The position numbers and the translations under genes are program-made. Below, one piece after another: positions 61,417 through 64,000 of a stretch of DNA of 64,000 bases. Location: the NCBI RefSeq assembly GCF_905397285.1, contig NZ_CAJPUX010000009.1:22588-86587 (forward strand), read 5' to 3'. The stretch comes from Cupriavidus plantarum (GTDB taxonomy: Bacteria; Pseudomonadota; Gammaproteobacteria; Burkholderiales; Burkholderiaceae). Position 1 is the stretch's first letter. Every line of letters starts with the position of its first letter. Under the pieces are notes generated by a model. That model searched no databases. It saw only the letters and a program-made list of their open reading frames with translations, and was not told the origin of the DNA.

Positions 61417-62235
61417 TTGATATTTGAGGTACTTTTCAGCGTCTTCCTATTAGCGCTATTCGGTGGCGTGCATTGCGCCGCGATGTGCGGTGGCATTGCA
61501 CTCGCTGTTTCGCCAGACGCTGCGGAAGCGAAGGCTGCGGGCGCGCCGGTGGCGCTCATCAGGCGGCAACATCTGGCTGCATGGCAGCGTGCGTGGTGGC
61601 GTGCATGGTGGCGCGATACGCTCGCCATGCATGCGGGGCGCGTGACGACGTACGCGATGCTGGGCGCGTGGATGGGGGCGATCGGCACGCTGGCGTGGAA
61701 GCAGGACGTCCTGCCGTTGCAGCGCGCGCTGTTCGCGTTCGGCAGCGCGATGCTGATCGTCGCGGGCATCGCGCTGATGCGTGGGCGTGCGTGGCGCGCG
61801 CCATGGCTCGAACGGGTGATGGCGCGCGCCGTCGGCAGCGTCGATGCGGATGCGCGTCGCCATGGGACCGTCGCGCGGGTGTGCGGCAGCATGCGGGACA
61901 TGTGGGCGCGCATGAGTACCATGCCGCGCCAGTTCATCAAGGGGTTGCTGTGGGGACTCGTGCCATGCGGCATGGTCTACGCCGCGCTTGCGCTCGCGTT
62001 GCTCGCGGGCAACGCGGCATCGGGCGCGCTCGTGATGGCCGCATTCGGGCTCGGCACGTTGCCCAACCTCGTCGCGCTGTCGGGCGTCTCGGGATGGCTC
62101 CGGCGCCAGGCAAGACGTCCGGCCGTGCGGACGCTGGCGGGGCTCGCGGTCGCGGGATTCGGGGTGGCCGGGATGGCGAGGGCGGTCTTGCTGCCCGGGA
62201 TGCTGGCGCGGGAGGGGTTCTGCCTCGTGTTCTGA
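61417..62235 (+). CDS. sulfite exporter TauE/SafE-type (UreH/DsbD-like) membrane protein
   Basis: 272 residues, about six helices. The N-terminal motif GGVHCAAMCGGIALAV and mid-protein GLLWGLVPCGMVYAAL (paired Cys/Pro-Cys-Gly motifs in helices) are typical of the UreH/DsbD-2 group often found beside cco and fnr genes; a role in copper or redox handling for cbb3 assembly is plausible. The start is TTG 61417, supported by GCGAGGA upstream. Divergent from fnr. Confidence 0.85.
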   Translation: MIFEVLFSVFLLALFGGVHCAAMCGGIALAVSPDAAEAKAAGAPVALIRRQHLAAWQRAWWRAWWRDTLAMHAGRVTTYAMLGAWMGAIGTLAWKQDVLPLQRALFAFGSAMLIVAGIALMRGRAWRAPWLERVMARAVGSVDADARRHGTVARVCGSMRDMWARMSTMPRQFIKGLLWGLVPCGMVYAALALALLAGNAASGALVMAAFGLGTLPNLVALSGVSGWLRRQARRPAVRTLAGLAVAGFGVAGMARAVLLPGMLAREGFCLVF

Positions 62236-62246
62236 ACGCCCGTGGT

Positions 62247-62285
62247 GCATATCCGGGGGCGGGTTGCAGCCGCCCCCGGATATGC
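62247..62285. terminator. 16-bp stem hairpin downstream of the TauE/SafE gene
   Basis: GCATATCCGGGGGCGG (62247-62262) and CCGCCCCCGGATATGC (62270-62285) pair perfectly around loop GTTGCAG, beginning 12 bases after the stop. No T run on either strand. The loop contains TTGCAG, which could serve as a -35 hexamer. Confidence 0.55.
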
Positions 62286-62293
62286 CATACAAT
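62264..62293 (+). promoter_or_regulatory. candidate promoter upstream of scpB
   Basis: TTGCAG (62264-62269), 18-base spacer, TACAAT (62288-62293). The -35 sits in the loop of the 16-bp hairpin. Confidence 0.4.
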
Positions 62294-62410
62294 CGCCGGA
62301 ACCACGGTATCGCGCACGTAGTCTTTGTGGCGTCCGCGGCATCGTCAGTGTGATGCCCCCCATCCGGGGGGATATCGACGGATCCTTGACGGATCCACCC
62401 CCACGGTTTC

Positions 62411-62438
62411 TCTGGTTCAAAAGATCTGGTTCAAAAGA
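62411..62438 (+). repeat. 14-bp tandem repeat upstream of scpB
   Basis: TCTGGTTCAAAAGA occurs twice in tandem (62411-62424, 62425-62438). Non-coding duplication. Confidence 0.85.
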
Positions 62439-62789
62439 CCGGGCCGCGCCGTGGAGAGGCGATGCCGGCCCCAGGGTGCTGTCTGCCCGGGCCCGATATC
62501 CGTTGATCTTGCCGTTGCAGCGAGCGGTTCGCGGCGACGATGTCCGCCCCTGAGGGAGAAGGCGCGACGCAAGAGGTCCATCGGCCGGCCACGCCGGACG
62601 CCGGACAATCTTCTGCCGGAATGACCCGGCAAATCGATGCATCAAACGAAGTGCACGGCTTGAGTGCGACACGCATGCGAGTTGGCTGCGCGACGAGATG
62701 GCGGTGGTAATCGGCCGCTGAATCCGAAATCTCCCGTGCTTTCGGGACGTTGTCCGGAAGCAGGTGCAATACAGGCTGCACGCAATCAC

Positions 62790-63755
62790 ATGAATACCCA
62801 AGAGGCGAAGATCGTCCTCGAGACCGCGCTGATCTGCGCGCAGGAGCCGCTGCGCGTCAACGATCTCCGCAAGCTGTTCGCCGACGACGTCGGTGCCGAC
62901 ACCATCCGCGTGCTGCTGGAGGAGCTGCGCCAGGACTGGCTGCAGCGCGGCGTGGAACTGGTTGCGCTGGCGAGCGGCTGGCGTTTCCAGAGCCGGCCCG
63001 AGATGCGCGAGTACCTCGACCGCCTGAATCCGGAGAAGCCGCCCAAGTATTCGCGCGCGGTGATGGAGACGCTGGCGATCATCGCGTACCGGCAGCCCGT
63101 GACGCGGGGCGACATCGAGGAAATTCGCGGTGTGACCGTGAGCACCGACGTGATCAAGAAGCTCGAGGATCGTAGCTGGATCGAGGTCATCGGACACCGG
63201 GACGTGCCGGGCCGTCCCGCGTTATATGCGACGACCAAGGCGTTTCTGGACGATCTTGGCTTGCGTACGCTCGACGAACTGCCGCCGCTTGAAGACGCGC
63301 AGGCCCAGGTGCAGGCCGCGCTGCTGGACCAGCAGGCGATCGACTTTGAAGAGATCGCCACGGCCAATCCTGAAAACAACCAGGGAAACAACGCTGACGG
63401 CAATGCGGAAAGCAGCGCGTCGCCCGTAAGCGGCGACGAGGAAGCCTTCGCGGAGCCTGCTGCGGAGGCGGAAGCGCCGACCGAAGCGCAACCCGGGGCG
63501 CAACCGGAGCCGCAACCCGAGACGCAACCCGAGCCGGAAGCGGAAGCCGCGGTCAACGCGGCGGAGGATACCGGCGCGGAGCCCGAGCGCGAGCCCGCGC
63601 CCACGCACCAAAACGGCACGGATGACGATGCGCCTGTAGCGCAGGCGAACGGCATCCACGTGGACATCGACGCGTCCGCCGGGGAGGCATCCCAGGCGTC
63701 GCCGGACGGCAGCACGCCGCATCCGGCCGAGGACGACGAGCGCGTGTCCAACTGA
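62790..63755 (+). CDS. scpB: segregation and condensation protein B
   Basis: Kleisin-partner subunit of the SMC-ScpAB chromosome condensation complex. 321 residues: two winged-helix domains (MNTQEAKIVLETALICAQEP; YSRAVMETLAIIAYRQPVTR GDIEEIRGV; GRPALYATTKAFLDDLGL) up to about residue 180, then a long acidic, repetitive tail (QPGAQPEPQPETQPEPEAEA). ATG 62790 gives the conserved start; no obvious ribosome-binding site. The tail is much longer than in typical ScpB (about 200 residues). Confidence 0.93.
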   Translation: MNTQEAKIVLETALICAQEPLRVNDLRKLFADDVGADTIRVLLEELRQDWLQRGVELVALASGWRFQSRPEMREYLDRLNPEKPPKYSRAVMETLAIIAYRQPVTRGDIEEIRGVTVSTDVIKKLEDRSWIEVIGHRDVPGRPALYATTKAFLDDLGLRTLDELPPLEDAQAQVQAALLDQQAIDFEEIATANPENNQGNNADGNAESSASPVSGDEEAFAEPAAEAEAPTEAQPGAQPEPQPETQPEPEAEAAVNAAEDTGAEPEREPAPTHQNGTDDDAPVAQANGIHVDIDASAGEASQASPDGSTPHPAEDDERVSN

Positions 63756-63775
63756 ACAACCTGCAACATCCGATA

Positions 63776-64000
63776 GTGAATATTTTGTCTGATTCCGTTG
63801 AGCAAGACGTCCGCCAGCCGGACGATGCCGGTGCGCCCGACGCATCCGGCTCGGACGGCGCGCCGCGCCGCAAGGGGCTGCGCCGTGGCCTGCGCAATCT
63901 GGTGGCGTCCCGCCGCCAGGCCGCCCAGGACCGCGAGCCCGGCCGCGCGGAAGGCGGTGAGGGCGAGGCGTCCGGCGCCGGTGGCGAAGCCGCTGCCGCC
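63776..64000 (+). CDS. probable 23S rRNA pseudouridine synthase RluB, N-terminal part
   Basis: An open frame starts at GTG 63776 (MNILSDSVEQDVRQPDDAGA), 20 bases after scpB, and runs off the right edge. Only about 75 residues are visible, all low-complexity Asp/Ala/Gly/Arg-rich (RRKGLRRGLRNLVASRRQAA), so no catalytic domain can be seen. The call rests on the conserved scpB-rluB order and on the long charged N-terminal extension typical of betaproteobacterial RluB. A TTG at 63785 is an alternative start. Confidence 0.5.
   Translation, partial: MNILSDSVEQDVRQPDDAGAPDASGSDGAPRRKGLRRGLRNLVASRRQAAQDREPGRAEGGEGEASGAGGEAAAA

Larger units (their letters stand above)
62236..62789. other. 554-bp region without a convincing gene, upstream of scpB
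   Basis: Open frames here have no family features. The region contains a 16-bp perfect-stem hairpin (62247-62285), a candidate promoter, a CCCCCC-ATCC-GGGGGG hairpin (62356-62371), a GACGGATCC direct repeat (62379-62397), and a 14-bp tandem repeat (62411-62438). If the promoter is real, the scpB leader is about 490 bases. I could not match it to a known riboswitch or small RNA. Confidence 0.6.

Noticed and set aside
62242..62553. 103-codon frame in the gap upstream of scpB
   Set aside because: It runs through two hairpins and a tandem repeat, has Arg/Pro-rich composition and no family signature.
62500..62789. Possible cobalamin or FMN riboswitch upstream of scpB
   Set aside because: A GGGAGAAGGC-like fragment (around 62553-62563) was noted, but the other conserved blocks of either riboswitch are missing and scpB is not a vitamin-related gene.

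Overview
The window is GC-rich chromosomal DNA from a betaproteobacterium. Gene content and order point to the Burkholderiaceae, most like Cupriavidus/Ralstonia. The clearest signs are ispG-hisS-yfgM-bamB-der followed by hfq-hflX-hflK-hflC-hisZ-purA, an odhA-odhB-odhL cluster, and a cbb3 oxidase cluster next to an FNR gene. Almost all of it is densely packed core genome. I see no integrase, transposase, phage gene, CRISPR array or integrated element.

Layout. 1-20 kb: isoprenoid synthesis (ispG, partial), histidyl-tRNA synthetase, outer-membrane assembly (yfgM-like, bamB), ribosome GTPases (der, hflX), Hfq, the HflKC membrane-protease regulator, HisZ, PurA and a phosphoribosyltransferase. A two-gene minus-strand unit (Rrf2 regulator and NAD(P)-binding oxidoreductase) follows, with matching candidate operators. 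Then come a complete tRNA-Leu(CAG) unit, RNase R, RlmB, a class III sirtuin and transaldolase. 20-34 kb: rpiA, a secreted protein of unknown function, an YggX-type protein, divergent argA/hrpA sharing a 23-bp intergenic region, an envelope-looking run (YVTN beta-propeller, NodB-type deacetylase, fatty acid hydroxylase/sterol desaturase), an EI24-family membrane protein, a molybdopterin-binding-domain protein and a rhodanese. 34-39 kb: nitrogen control (glnA with a sigma-54 promoter and NtrC-like sites, a DUF4124 protein, glnL/ntrB, glnG/ntrC) and a convergent HAD phosphatase. 40-45 kb: the glycerol-3-phosphate/glycerophosphodiester uptake operon ugpBAEC-ugpQ. 45-52.4 kb: the 2-oxoglutarate dehydrogenase genes (sucA, sucB, lpdA) and zapE.

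52.4-62.3 kb is a microaerobic respiration island: ccoI, ccoS, ccoN, ccoO, ccoQ, ccoP, ccoG, a very short FixH-like protein, an unknown two-helix protein, fnr, and a TauE/SafE-type membrane protein. Two FNR boxes lie exactly where class II activation would need them, upstream of ccoI and ccoN, so the regulator and its targets are in the same window. The window ends with a 554-bp non-coding stretch, scpB, and the low-complexity start of what is probably rluB.

I found no obviously new multi-gene defence or mobile system. The most interesting signals are regulatory: a matched operator pair for the Rrf2 regulator, a palindromic -10 element that could drive two leaderless divergent transcripts (argA/hrpA), a 50-bp dyad over the odhA promoter region, and a long hairpin with a promoter in its loop upstream of scpB. 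The beta-propeller/deacetylase/hydroxylase run is the best candidate for a poorly described function. All coordinates and motifs were read by eye; no searches were run.
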